Below, piece by piece: positions 22,189 to 30,260 of a DNA stretch of 34,288 nucleotides. A program made the translations under genes and the position numbers. Every line of letters starts with the position of its first letter. The first letter of the stretch is position 1. The DNA lies in assembly GCF_030462475.1 (NCBI RefSeq), contig NZ_JASMRZ010000062.1, positions 1-34,288 on the forward strand. Direction: 5' to 3'. Source of the stretch: Variovorax sp. CAN15. GTDB taxonomy: Bacteria; Pseudomonadota; Gammaproteobacteria; Burkholderiales; Burkholderiaceae_C. The notes under the pieces were generated by a model. That model did not search any database. It saw nothing but the letters and a program-made list of their open reading frames with translations, and was not told the DNA's origin.

Positions 22189-23429
22189 TGGCCGCCCTGC
22201 TGTCCCCCCTGAACGCCGATATCGACGAAGCCACCGGCGGCTTCGCGCCCGACCTCGCGATCTTTCTATCGCCGCTGGAGGGCCCCGAGGGCCCGGCCGG
22301 CCCGCCGCTGCGCTACGACCCGGTGTGCGCCCGTATTCGCGAGGCGCGCACCGAGGAAGATGCCAGCCTGCCTATGGGCGAATGGACCCGTCCGCTCAAG
22401 AAGGCCGACTGGCGTACCGCCGAGATGCTGTGCACCGAGGTCCTGCAGCGCCGCAGCAAGGACCTGCAGATGGCCGCCTGGCTCACAGAGGCCTGGGTGC
22501 ACCGCCATGCGATCGACGGGCTGGCCGCCGGGGCGCGGCTGCTCGAAGGCCTGGCGCGCGAGTTCTGGGAAGACGTGCATCCGCGCATCGGAGACGACGG
22601 CGACGCCGACATGCGCACCGCCACCTTCGTGTGGGTCAACGACACCATCGCGCACGCGCTTCTGATGCGCGTGCCGCTGCTCGAATGGCCGGATTTCTCG
22701 CCGCCCTTCATCACGCTGGGCGACTGGCAGCGTGCACTGACCAGCGAGTACGGCACGGGCGCGGCCGGGGCCGCGGGCAACGCCAAGGCGAAGGCGAAGG
22801 AAGTGGCCGAGGAGCCGAGCGCGCAGACGGTGTCGCGCCAGGACATTCTCGACCGCGCAGCGCGCGACCTGCATGCGCTCGCCGCGCTCGACGATCGGGT
22901 CGCCGTGGCCACCGACGCGTGGCAACGCCTGGAAGCCCTGCTCGACGAGCGGCTGGGCATCGATGCGCCCAGCCTGTCGAAGGTGAAGGAGATGCTCGCC
23001 CGCATGCGGCAGGCGCTGCGCAGCCTGCTGCAGGAGCGGGATCCGCGCGATGAAGAGAAACCGGTCATGCCGACCACGCCGGCCACGGTTGGCTGGATGC
23101 CGGATGCCGAGCCGCTGCCAGCCGAAACCCCGATGGACGACAACGACATGAGCAACGCTCCTCCTCCCTCCTTTCCTCCCGTGTCATCCGAGGCACTCCC
23201 GCAGGCGCTGGCAAGCGGCCGCATCGGCAGCCGCGCCGAGGCCTATCGGCTGCTCGAACTGGCGGCCGCCTACCTCATGCGCGAGGAGCCGCACAGCCCG
23301 ACTCCCTACCTGGTGAACCGCGCCGTGGCATGGGGGCGCATGCCGCTGCCGCAGCTGATGCAGGAAGTGCTGCGGGAGGACGGCGATCTGAACCGGTACT
23401 TCTCGATGATCGGCGTCAGGCCGGAGTGA
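22188..23429 (+). CDS. tssA: TssA, T6SS ImpA_N-family cap/priming protein
   Basis: TssA proteins help prime or cap the growing sheath-tube complex. The 413-residue protein has an ImpA_N domain at the start (YDPVCARIREARTEED, then WRTAEMLCTEVLQRRSKDLQMAAWLTEAW), a Lys/Ala-rich linker (about 185-210), and a middle region with helices. A Pro-rich spacer (about 300-340) leads to a C-terminal domain SRAEAYRLLELAAAYLMREEPHSPTPYLVNRAVAWG, typical of the short C-terminal TssA class. The ATG shares one base with the tssM stop. This is the last recognisable core gene of the cluster. Confidence 0.93.
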   Translation: MAALLSPLNADIDEATGGFAPDLAIFLSPLEGPEGPAGPPLRYDPVCARIREARTEEDASLPMGEWTRPLKKADWRTAEMLCTEVLQRRSKDLQMAAWLTEAWVHRHAIDGLAAGARLLEGLAREFWEDVHPRIGDDGDADMRTATFVWVNDTIAHALLMRVPLLEWPDFSPPFITLGDWQRALTSEYGTGAAGAAGNAKAKAKEVAEEPSAQTVSRQDILDRAARDLHALAALDDRVAVATDAWQRLEALLDERLGIDAPSLSKVKEMLARMRQALRSLLQERDPRDEEKPVMPTTPATVGWMPDAEPLPAETPMDDNDMSNAPPPSFPPVSSEALPQALASGRIGSRAEAYRLLELAAAYLMREEPHSPTPYLVNRAVAWGRMPLPQLMQEVLREDGDLNRYFSMIGVRPE

Positions 23430-23464
23430 GCTGACCATATCCACCCTAGCTATGAAAGACATTC

Positions 23465-24805
23465 ATGCTCTACACATCTGACATTCCCACGATTCAAAAA
23501 ATCCTGGTAGACCGGGTTGCCCTCGAACAGGAGCTTGCCTTCAATCTGGCCGCGGAATTCAGCACAGGCGAATTGCATCGGCGCCTGCAAGCAGCCGTAA
23601 CGACGGCCTTCAAGTTTCTCGTGAGTTGCTCGACCTCCAATGCGGTGGTTGAACAGACAGTCGCGCGCCTCGAAAGAGAAAACGCGTTCCTCTTCCACAC
23701 CTCGAAAAAGACAGTGACGGGCGTGCTTGAAAGCACTGCCCCCTTGACTCCTCAGCAATGCGGAAATTTGATCCGCTTCTATGGAGAAGTGATCGACTCA
23801 TGCGCTTCGCTTTCCACCTTTTTCACGAGCGAAAGAGCCAAGCAGATTGGATGGCGCTATGGCGGTGGCGGAGAGGCTTTCAAGGCAAACACGACCCCTT
23901 CCCATGTGGCCAAGGCGGACAAGGGGATGGTGTGGCAGAAAACTCCCACCAAGAAGGGAACTTCATGGCAGAACGTCAACGGAGCCTGGACCAAGGTGGC
24001 GAGCACCGCTGAAGTGAGCGGCGGTCGCATACGAGTAAAAGCAGGGGAGTTCTTCGGTAAAGACACGAAAACCGCCAACCCCTACTACGACTTGATTCCA
24101 GGCGGTCTCTTCCAGAACGACGAACTTCGCAGACTTAACGTAGGCACCAAGTTCGGCGGCGTGATGGTCTGGAAGATCGAAGACACCAGCACGATCGGCA
24201 AGATCGACCGGACCTTCGGGCTGCCCTATGGTGCGGACATCTCCGGCACCACGACGGACAACCTCTACTTCCTGACAGGATGGGCCGACATCAGCAGCGG
24301 TGACCCGTTGCTCATGATGCTGCCGCTGGCGGCCATCGTCGGTGAATATCACCATTCGCTGCTGGAAGTCGCCGCAGCCATGACGCTTCGCAAGGTCGTC
24401 AACTACAGCATCGGCTTCTATACGACATTGATGCCCAAGCTCCCGGGGGGCAAGACGGCGCTGGATCAACGCGGCACGATCCAGACTATTCTTTCTGCTG
24501 CAGAGAATGATCTGCGCAACAAGCACGTGCTCATTCACTACAACCGGACCAACCAAATTGCAGGCTGTTTCCTCGCAGAGGCCAGCGAATACGATCTTTT
24601 CAAGAAGCTCGGGACAATCGACATCAGCATGTGGCCACGATTCAACGGCATGAACTCGTACCCGCAAGAAGATGACATCATGCGGCTGCTGAGCGAAGTC
24701 GGTCTGGTCAACGCCGCACTGAGTTCGAGGCGTGGAGCGCTGCGCAATGACGCTGCTCAAGCTGTGAGCGAGGCAGCGCGACTGGCCCGGCACGGCCTGT
24801 ACTGA
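23465..24805 (+). CDS. Unrecognised 446-residue protein after tssA; candidate T6SS effector
   Basis: I do not recognise a family. There is no signal peptide or convincing membrane helix. The N-terminal third is helical in character (VALEQELAFNLAAEFSTGELHRRLQ). A Gly/Lys/Thr-rich middle (about 135-195, GGGGEAFKANTTPSHVAKADKG) follows, and then a compact region with TFGLPYGADISGTTTDNLYFL and LPLAAIVGEYHHSLLEVAAAM, including a His pair near 296-297. Base composition is markedly lower in GC than its neighbours: 27 of 60 bases are G or C over 23461-23520, with AAA, GAA, TTT and TCT codons rare elsewhere here. This suggests recent acquisition. It lies 35 bases after tssA on the same strand with GAAAG before the ATG. 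An effector is the leading guess; no adjacent immunity gene is seen. Confidence 0.8.
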   Translation: MLYTSDIPTIQKILVDRVALEQELAFNLAAEFSTGELHRRLQAAVTTAFKFLVSCSTSNAVVEQTVARLERENAFLFHTSKKTVTGVLESTAPLTPQQCGNLIRFYGEVIDSCASLSTFFTSERAKQIGWRYGGGGEAFKANTTPSHVAKADKGMVWQKTPTKKGTSWQNVNGAWTKVASTAEVSGGRIRVKAGEFFGKDTKTANPYYDLIPGGLFQNDELRRLNVGTKFGGVMVWKIEDTSTIGKIDRTFGLPYGADISGTTTDNLYFLTGWADISSGDPLLMMLPLAAIVGEYHHSLLEVAAAMTLRKVVNYSIGFYTTLMPKLPGGKTALDQRGTIQTILSAAENDLRNKHVLIHYNRTNQIAGCFLAEASEYDLFKKLGTIDISMWPRFNGMNSYPQEDDIMRLLSEVGLVNAALSSRRGALRNDAAQAVSEAARLARHGLY

Positions 24806-24900
24806 CGGGCTCGCGGCGCAGCGCCCCGCCGAAACCGCGCCGGGCACGTTCGCATCTGCGGGCAGTACCTGGAGCCCAATGAGCGGGACCTCGCCGCGCC
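24806..24900. other. Convergent intergenic gap, no clear terminator
   Basis: This gap separates the end of the T6SS-side gene (+) from the end of the CBS-domain gene (-). It is GC-rich; GGCGCAGCGCC is self-complementary but its loop is too short and there is no T-run on either side. I see no convincing terminator. Confidence 0.4.
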
Positions 24901-25338
24901 TCACCCCAGCGCGTCGTTCACCTGCTCCCTGAACTCGCTCAGGCTCACCGCCGCGCCGATCTCCCTGGGCAGCGCGTCGCGCACCGAGAACACGCCCAGC
25001 ACCTTCGCGCCCGCCACCAGCGGCAGGTGGCGAAAGCCCCGCTCCAGCATCAGCACCACGGCGTCGGAGACCGGCGTCTCGGGCGGCACGCAGATCGGGT
25101 TGGGCGTCATCACCTCGCGCACCGAGGTGCCGTCGGGGTCGAGCCCCTTGGCGAGCACCCGGGTCATGAGGTCGCGCTCGGTCAGGATGCCCAGCAGCGT
25201 GTCGGGCAGCTCCATGACGAGCACGCTGCCGCAGTTGGCGCGCGTCATCGCGCAGGCTGCGTCGCGCACGGTGGCCTGCGGTGCCAGGCTGAGCACGTGC
25301 TTGCGCGAGATCGATTGGAAAACAGTGCGCTCGGACAT
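24901..25338 (-). CDS. Two-CBS-domain protein
   Basis: The 145-residue protein is two CBS motifs in tandem: residues about 10-65 (VRDAACAMTRANCGSVLVMELPDTLLGILTERDL) and about 75-130 (VREVMTPNPICVPPETPVSDAVVLMLERGFRHLPLV then LGVFSVRDAL). CBS pairs bind adenosyl ligands such as AMP, ATP or NAD and act as energy sensors. No enzymatic domain is attached. A strong GGAGGG ribosome-binding site lies 7-8 bases before the ATG. It is the last gene of the 2-oxoacid:ferredoxin oxidoreductase operon, 48 bases after the beta subunit, so a role in sensing the energy state for that enzyme is plausible but inferred. Confidence 0.93.
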   Translation of the reverse strand: MSERTVFQSISRKHVLSLAPQATVRDAACAMTRANCGSVLVMELPDTLLGILTERDLMTRVLAKGLDPDGTSVREVMTPNPICVPPETPVSDAVVLMLERGFRHLPLVAGAKVLGVFSVRDALPREIGAAVSLSEFREQVNDALG

Positions 25339-25386
25339 GATGCGCCCTCCGTGAGTCGAGCCCTGGATGTTGACGCCGGCCGTTGC

Positions 25387-26442
25387 TCAGCGCAAGGAGG
25401 CGTTGAGCCGTTCCAGCGCCCGGGCGCCGGGGCACAGCTGTTGCGGCCCCAATGCATTGAGCGGCCGGTCGCTGGTGTTGAGTGCAGTGTGCAGGTCGGT
25501 GGCCAGCGGGTCGACGTAGAGCAGCCCCGTCACCACCTCGCCCATCTCGTGATGCCGCTGCATGTAGGCCATGGCGGCGAAGCGGTCGCCCGGGTCGTAG
25601 TCCGGGTGCAGGCTGCGCAGGCGCAGCAGCGTGCCGTCGTGCTGGCGCACGTCCATCACTTCGCCGGGCTCCATGTCCACGGCGATCTCCTCCCGCCCGC
25701 TGATGAAGTCGATGCGGCTGACCGTCTCGTTGTGCTCCCGGATGTAGTCGTAGCTCTTGGTACTGCCCGGGTGGTTGTTGAAGGCCACGCAGGGGCTGAT
25801 CACGTCGATGAAGGCGGAGCCGCCGTGGCTGATCGCGCCCTTGATGAGCGGCACCAGCTGCGCCTTGTTGCCCGAGAAGCCCCGCCCCACATAGCTCGCG
25901 CCGAGCTGCAGCGCCATGGCCACCAAGTCGACCGGGCTGTCGGTGTTGACCACGCCCTTCTTGCTCTTGGAGCCCTGGTCGGCCGTGGCGGAGAACTGGC
26001 CCTTGGTGAGGCCGTAGACGCCGTTGTTCTCAACGATATAGGCCATGCGCACGCCGCGCCGCATGGCGTGCGCGAACTGGCCCAGGCCGATGGAGGCCGA
26101 GTCGCCGTCGCCCGAGACGCCGAGGTACAGCAGGTCGCGGTTGGCCAGGTTGGCGCCGGTCAGCACGCTGGGCATGCGCCCGTGCACCGTGTTGAAGCCG
26201 TGCGATGCGCCAAGAAAATAGTCCGGCGTCTTCGAGCTGCAGCCGATGCCCGAGAGCTTGGCCACGCGGTGCGGCTCGATGTCGAGTTCCCAGCAGGCCT
26301 CGATGATCGAGGCCGAGATCGAGTCATGCCCGCAGCCCGCGCACAGCGTGGAGATCTTTCCCTCATAGTCGCGCCGCGTGTAGCCCACCTTGTTGGTGGC
26401 CAGCGTCGGATGCCGCAGCTTCGGCTTGGCGAGGTAAGTCAT
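25387..26442 (-). CDS. 2-oxoacid:ferredoxin oxidoreductase, beta (TPP-binding) subunit
   Basis: This is the thiamine-diphosphate subunit of a KorB/PorB-type enzyme that oxidatively decarboxylates a 2-oxoacid to acyl-CoA with ferredoxin as electron acceptor. The 351-residue protein shows the TPP/Mg motif GVSGDGDSASIGLGQ (GDGD at 111-114) with VENNGVYGLTKGQ downstream. Cysteines C34 and C37 (CAGCGH), C68 (GIGCSS) and C218 (ISPCVAFNN) fit the four ligands of the [4Fe-4S] cluster of beta subunits. The HGRMPSVLTGANLANRDL region is typical of KorB. It overlaps the alpha gene by 4 bases with a strong AAGGAGG site inside the end of alpha. Substrate is probably 2-oxoglutarate or a related 2-oxoacid, not provable here. 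Confidence 0.93.
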   Translation of the reverse strand: MTYLAKPKLRHPTLATNKVGYTRRDYEGKISTLCAGCGHDSISASIIEACWELDIEPHRVAKLSGIGCSSKTPDYFLGASHGFNTVHGRMPSVLTGANLANRDLLYLGVSGDGDSASIGLGQFAHAMRRGVRMAYIVENNGVYGLTKGQFSATADQGSKSKKGVVNTDSPVDLVAMALQLGASYVGRGFSGNKAQLVPLIKGAISHGGSAFIDVISPCVAFNNHPGSTKSYDYIREHNETVSRIDFISGREEIAVDMEPGEVMDVRQHDGTLLRLRSLHPDYDPGDRFAAMAYMQRHHEMGEVVTGLLYVDPLATDLHTALNTSDRPLNALGPQQLCPGARALERLNASLR

Positions 26443-26454
26443 GCGGCCTCCTTC
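26439..26454 (-). promoter_or_regulatory. Overlap/ribosome-binding cassette alpha to beta
   Basis: The 16-nt sequence GAAGGAGGCCGCATGA (minus strand) holds the ribosome-binding site, the ATG of beta and the TGA of alpha in one unit. The identical 16 bases occur at 28286-28301. Confidence 0.85.
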
Positions 26455-28289
26455 GCATTGGCGGTTGCGCTGCCTTGCGCGCTCGTCTTGCCGGCGTGCG
26501 CCTCGATCGCCTGCACGATGAAGCGCGCGGTGATGGGCGTTCCGTCGAAGTGCAGCACCCGCACCAACTTCGCCGGATCGGCATCCAGTTCGTTGACCAG
26601 CAGGCTACGCATCTGCGCGTCGCGGTTCTGCTCGACCACGAACACGCGCGAATGCTGCGCAAGAAACTGCACCACGCTGTCGGGAAACGGAAAGGCCCGC
26701 AGCCGCATCGCGTCGAGATGGATGCCGTGCTCTTGCAGCGCCTGCAGCGCCTCGTGCATCGACGGGCTGGTCGATCCGAAGTAGATCACGCCCAGTTCGG
26801 TCTTCTGCGCGGCAGGCCGCAGCACCGGCTGCGGAACCAGCGTGGCCGCGGTCGCAAACTTCTTCAGCAGCCGCTCCATGTTGTAGATGTAGTCCGGCCC
26901 GCGTTCCGAGTAGCGCGCATAGGCATCGCGCGTGGTGCCGCGCGTGAAATAGCTGCCCTTGGTGGGGTGCGTCCCCGGCAGCGTGCGCCACGGGATGCCG
27001 TCGCCGTCCACGTCCTTGTAGCGGCCGAAGTCGCGGCCCGCCTCCAGTTCCTCGGCGCTCATGACCTTGCCGCGGTCGTAGGCCTTGCTGTCGTCCCACT
27101 CGAAGGGCTTGCACAGGCGCTGGTTCATGCCGATGTCCAGGTCGGTCATCACGAACACCGGCGTCTGCAGCCGGTCGGCGAGGTCCAGCGCGGCCGCCGC
27201 ATGCTCGAAGCACTCGTGCGGGTCTTCGGGAAACAGCAGCACGTGCCTGGTGTCGCCGTGCGACGCATAGGCGCAGCAGAGGATGTCTGCCTGCTGCGTG
27301 CGCGTCGGCATGCCGGTCGAAGGGCCACCGCGCTGCACGTTGATGAGCGTGACGGGAATCTCCGCGAAGTAGGCCAGCCCGATGAACTCGGTCATCAGCG
27401 AAATGCCCGGCCCCGAGGTCGCGGTGAATGCCCGCGCGCCGTTCCATCCGGCGCCGACCACAACGCCGATCGACGCGAGTTCGTCCTCCGCCTGCACGAT
27501 GGCGAAGCGGTGCTGGCCGGTGGATGGGTCCACGCGGAACTTGGTGCAGTACTTCTGGAAGGCCTCGGCCACGGAAGACGACGGCGTGATCGGATACCAC
27601 GCCGCCACCGTCGCGCCGCCGTACACGCAGCCCAGCGCGGCCGCGCTGTTGCCGTCCACGAAGATCCTGTCGCCCACGCGGTCGGCGCGCCGCACCTTCA
27701 GCCCCACGGGTTCGCGCAGGTTCTCCCGCGCGAAGTCGCAGCCCAGGTGCAGTGCCTGCACGTTGGAGGCGAGCAGCTTCTCCTTGCCCTTGTACTGTTC
27801 GCCGAAGAGCTTCTCGACCACCTCGGGCTCGATGCCCAGCAGGATGGCCAGCGCGCCCACGTAGACGATGTTCTTGAACAGCTGCCGCTGGCGCGGGTCC
27901 TGGTAGACGGCATTGCAGATCTCGGTGAGCGGCATGCCGATCACGCGGATGTCGTCGCGGAACTTCGAAGGCGGCAGTGGCCGGGTGCTGTCGTAGAAGA
28001 GGTAGCCGCCGGGCGCCAGCTCGGCGATGTCGGCGTCCCAGGTCTGCGGGTTCATCGCCACCATCATGTCGGTGCCGCCGCGCCGGCCCAGGTGGCCCTC
28101 TTCGGTCACGCGCACTTCGTACCAGGTCGGCAGGCCCTGAATGTTGCTGGGAAAGATGTTGCGCGGGCTCACCGGCACGCCCATGCGCAGGATGGCCTTG
28201 GCGAACAGCTCGTTGGCCGATGCCGAGCCCGAACCGTTGACGTTGGCGAACTTGATGACGAAGTCGTTGACCGCCTCTATCTGCTTCAT
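26439..28289 (-). CDS. 2-oxoacid:ferredoxin oxidoreductase, fused gamma-alpha subunit
   Basis: The alpha partner of the enzyme, 616 residues. An N-terminal gamma domain (about 1-185; VNGSGSASANELFAKAILRMGVPVSP, then RRGGTDMMVAMNP) is fused to the pyrimidine-binding alpha domain (about 205-600; GNSAAALGCVYGGATVAAWYPITPSSSVAEAF, SGPGISLMTEFIGLAYFAEIPVTLINVQRGGPSTGMPT). This gamma-alpha fusion is the common KorA form. The ATG at 28289 was chosen because AAGGAGG precedes it and family sequence starts there; upstream in-frame codons lie inside the preceding gene. The ATG overlaps the oxidoreductase stop by 4 bases. Confidence 0.94.
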   Translation of the reverse strand: MKQIEAVNDFVIKFANVNGSGSASANELFAKAILRMGVPVSPRNIFPSNIQGLPTWYEVRVTEEGHLGRRGGTDMMVAMNPQTWDADIAELAPGGYLFYDSTRPLPPSKFRDDIRVIGMPLTEICNAVYQDPRQRQLFKNIVYVGALAILLGIEPEVVEKLFGEQYKGKEKLLASNVQALHLGCDFARENLREPVGLKVRRADRVGDRIFVDGNSAAALGCVYGGATVAAWYPITPSSSVAEAFQKYCTKFRVDPSTGQHRFAIVQAEDELASIGVVVGAGWNGARAFTATSGPGISLMTEFIGLAYFAEIPVTLINVQRGGPSTGMPTRTQQADILCCAYASHGDTRHVLLFPEDPHECFEHAAAALDLADRLQTPVFVMTDLDIGMNQRLCKPFEWDDSKAYDRGKVMSAEELEAGRDFGRYKDVDGDGIPWRTLPGTHPTKGSYFTRGTTRDAYARYSERGPDYIYNMERLLKKFATAATLVPQPVLRPAAQKTELGVIYFGSTSPSMHEALQALQEHGIHLDAMRLRAFPFPDSVVQFLAQHSRVFVVEQNRDAQMRSLLVNELDADPAKLVRVLHFDGTPITARFIVQAIEAHAGKTSAQGSATANAKEAA

Positions 28290-28301
28290 GCGGCCTCCTT
28301 C
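28286..28301 (-). promoter_or_regulatory. Overlap/ribosome-binding cassette oxidoreductase to alpha
   Basis: The same 16-nt unit as at 26439-26454. Both upstream proteins therefore end in Lys-Glu-Ala-Ala, because the ribosome-binding site is encoded in the last codons. It indicates strong translational coupling of the three redox genes. Confidence 0.85.
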
Positions 28302-30112
28302 AGGCCTTGCTCCCGGGTCTTCTCCTGGCCCGCGAGCGTCATCTTCAGCAGGAATTTCTGCATGTCCCACGCACCGGTCGGACACCGTTCGGCGCACAGT
28401 CCGCAGTGCAGGCAGACGTCCTCGTCCTTCACCATCACGCGGCCCGTCTTCAGCCCGCCGGACACGTACAGGTCCTGCGCCAGGTTCAGCGCCGGTGCCT
28501 TCAGGCGCGAGCGCAGCCCTTCTTCATCGGTGTTGTCGACGAAGTTGATGCAGTCCATCGGGCAGATGTCCACGCAGGCGTCGCATTCGATGCAGGCGGG
28601 CTCGTTGAACACCGTCTGCACGTCGCAGTTCAGGCAGCGCGCGGCCTCCTTGAAGGCGGTGGCGGCGTCGAAGCCCAGTTCCACCTCCACGCGGATGCTG
28701 GCCAGCGCCGCTTCCGCCTTGGCCCACGGCACCTTGTAGCGAAGGTCGTTGGAGGTGTCGTTGTCGTAGCTCCACTCGTGGATGCCCATCTTCTGCGACA
28801 CCAGGTTGGTCATGGGCGGCGGACGAACGTCGATCGGCTCCGCGCGCAGCAGCTTGTCGATGGACACCGCGGCCTCGTGGCCATGCGCGACGGCGGTGAT
28901 GATGTTCTTGGGCCCGAAGGCTGCATCGCCGCCGAAGAACACGTTGGACACCGTCGACTGGAAGGTGTTCGCGTCCAGCGCGGGCAGGCCCCACTTGTCG
29001 AAGTCGATGCCGCAGTCGCGCTCGATCCAGGGGAAGGAATTTTCCTGGCCCACGGCCACCAGCACCTCGTCGCATTCGAAGTAGGCCTCGGGTTCGCCCG
29101 TGGGCTCCAGCGTGCGGCGGCCCTTGTCGTCGTACACGGCCTTGACGATCTCGAAGCGCATGCCCACGAGCTTGCCGTTGTCGTGCACGAAGGCCTTGGG
29201 CACGTGGAAGTTGATGATCGGAATGCCCTCGTGCGCGGCGTCTTCCTTCTCCCAGGGCGAGGCCTTCATCTCGTCGAAGCCGCTGCGCACGATGACCTTC
29301 ACGTCGCTGCCGCCGAGGCGGCGCGCCGACCGGCAGCAGTCCATGGCGGTGTTGCCGCCGCCCAGCACGATCACGCGCCGGCCGATGCTGCTGACATGGC
29401 CGAAAGAGACGGAGCTCAGCCAGTCGATGCCGATGTGGATGCCGGCTGCCGCTTCCTGCCGGCCCGGAATGTCCAGGTCGCGCCCGCGCGGCGCACCGCA
29501 GCCGACGAAGATCGCGTCCCAGCCCTGCCCCATCAGCGCGGCCATCGAATCGATGCGCTCGCCGCCGCGGAACTCGGCGCCGAGGTCGAGCACGTAGCCC
29601 GTCTCCTCGTCGATGATCGACTCGGGCAGCCGGAAGCGCGGGATCTGCGTGCGTATGAAGCCGCCGGGCTTGGCCTCGCCGTCGAACACCGTCACCTCGT
29701 AGCCCAGCGGCGCCAGGTCGCGCGCGACGGTGAGCGAGGCCGGCCCCGCGCCGATGCAGGCCACGCGCTTGCCGTTCTTCGGCACGGGCTTGGGCATGCG
29801 CGCGCGCACGTCCTCCTTCATGTCGGCGGCCACGCGCTTGAGCCTGCAGATGGCCACCGGCTCCGGGGCCTCCGTATTGCTTTCTTCCACACGTCCACGC
29901 CGGCAGGCCGGCTCGCAAGGCCTGTCGCAGGTGCGCCCCAGGATGCCGGGGAAGACGTTGGAGACCCAGTTGACCATGTACGCATCGCCGTATCGGCGCT
30001 GCGCGATCATGCGTATGTACTCGGGGACGGGCGTGTGCGCCGGGCAGGCGTACTGGCAATCGACGACCTTGTGGAAGTAGGCCGGGTTGGCAATGTTCGT
30101 TCGCTGCAACAC
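28286..30112 (-). CDS. GltD-like FAD/NAD(P) oxidoreductase with terminal ferredoxin domain
   Basis: A flavin and iron-sulphur protein of 608 residues. The N-terminal Fer4_20-type region has C19, C23, C62, C66 and C70 (CQYACPAHTPVPEYI; CDRPCEPACRRG). A FAD-binding GAGPASLTVARDLA lies near 117, an NAD(P)-binding VLGGGNTAMDCCRSARRLGG near 265, and GDAAFGPKNIITAVAHG near 415. The C-terminus has two [4Fe-4S] motifs, CIECDACVDICPMDC and CLHCGLCAERCPTG. It probably passes electrons between ferredoxin of the adjacent 2-oxoacid oxidoreductase and NAD(P), like the third Kor component of some aromatic degraders. The GTG at 30112 is chosen over an upstream in-frame ATG (30205) because AGGAG stands just before it and the added residues look unlike protein. 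Confidence 0.9.
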   Translation of the reverse strand: MLQRTNIANPAYFHKVVDCQYACPAHTPVPEYIRMIAQRRYGDAYMVNWVSNVFPGILGRTCDRPCEPACRRGRVEESNTEAPEPVAICRLKRVAADMKEDVRARMPKPVPKNGKRVACIGAGPASLTVARDLAPLGYEVTVFDGEAKPGGFIRTQIPRFRLPESIIDEETGYVLDLGAEFRGGERIDSMAALMGQGWDAIFVGCGAPRGRDLDIPGRQEAAAGIHIGIDWLSSVSFGHVSSIGRRVIVLGGGNTAMDCCRSARRLGGSDVKVIVRSGFDEMKASPWEKEDAAHEGIPIINFHVPKAFVHDNGKLVGMRFEIVKAVYDDKGRRTLEPTGEPEAYFECDEVLVAVGQENSFPWIERDCGIDFDKWGLPALDANTFQSTVSNVFFGGDAAFGPKNIITAVAHGHEAAVSIDKLLRAEPIDVRPPPMTNLVSQKMGIHEWSYDNDTSNDLRYKVPWAKAEAALASIRVEVELGFDAATAFKEAARCLNCDVQTVFNEPACIECDACVDICPMDCINFVDNTDEEGLRSRLKAPALNLAQDLYVSGGLKTGRVMVKDEDVCLHCGLCAERCPTGAWDMQKFLLKMTLAGQEKTREQGLKEAA

Positions 30113-30159
30113 GTGTCTCCTGGCTGTCGCCCGGAACCCCGCAGGGGCCGACGAGTGGC

Positions 30160-30187
30160 TTGTGGCGCTTTTGGCGGAGTATGCGCC
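30160..30187 (-). promoter_or_regulatory. Weak candidate promoter for the oxidoreductase operon
   Basis: On the minus strand TTGCGC is followed after 16 bases by CATACT, a partial match to sigma-70 elements, about 55 bases upstream of the GTG at 30112. The match is weak; I offer it as the best site in the 148-base gap. Confidence 0.25.
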
Positions 30188-30226
30188 GCCCAGGCTGGAG
30201 CGCAAGCTTGGTGAAATCCCGCAGCC

Positions 30227-30251
30227 GCCGAGGCTTCATCCGGGCCTCGGC
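30227..30251 (-). terminator. Hairpin just after the LysR gene
   Basis: An 8-base perfect inverted repeat (GCCGAGGC and GCCTCGGC) with a 9-base loop begins 10 bases past the LysR stop. No T-run follows on the minus strand, so it is a terminator-like hairpin or attenuator rather than a textbook rho-independent terminator. It may limit read-through from LysR into the oxidoreductase operon. Confidence 0.4.
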
Positions 30252-30260
30252 CGGGGCTCA

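Noticed and set aside
24806..24900. Bidirectional terminator between the convergent genes
   Set aside because: No stem with a usable loop and no T-run on either strand.
26475..28739. Long + strand open frames over the 2-oxoacid oxidoreductase genes
   Set aside because: The minus-strand proteins have all family motifs; the + strand frames have none.
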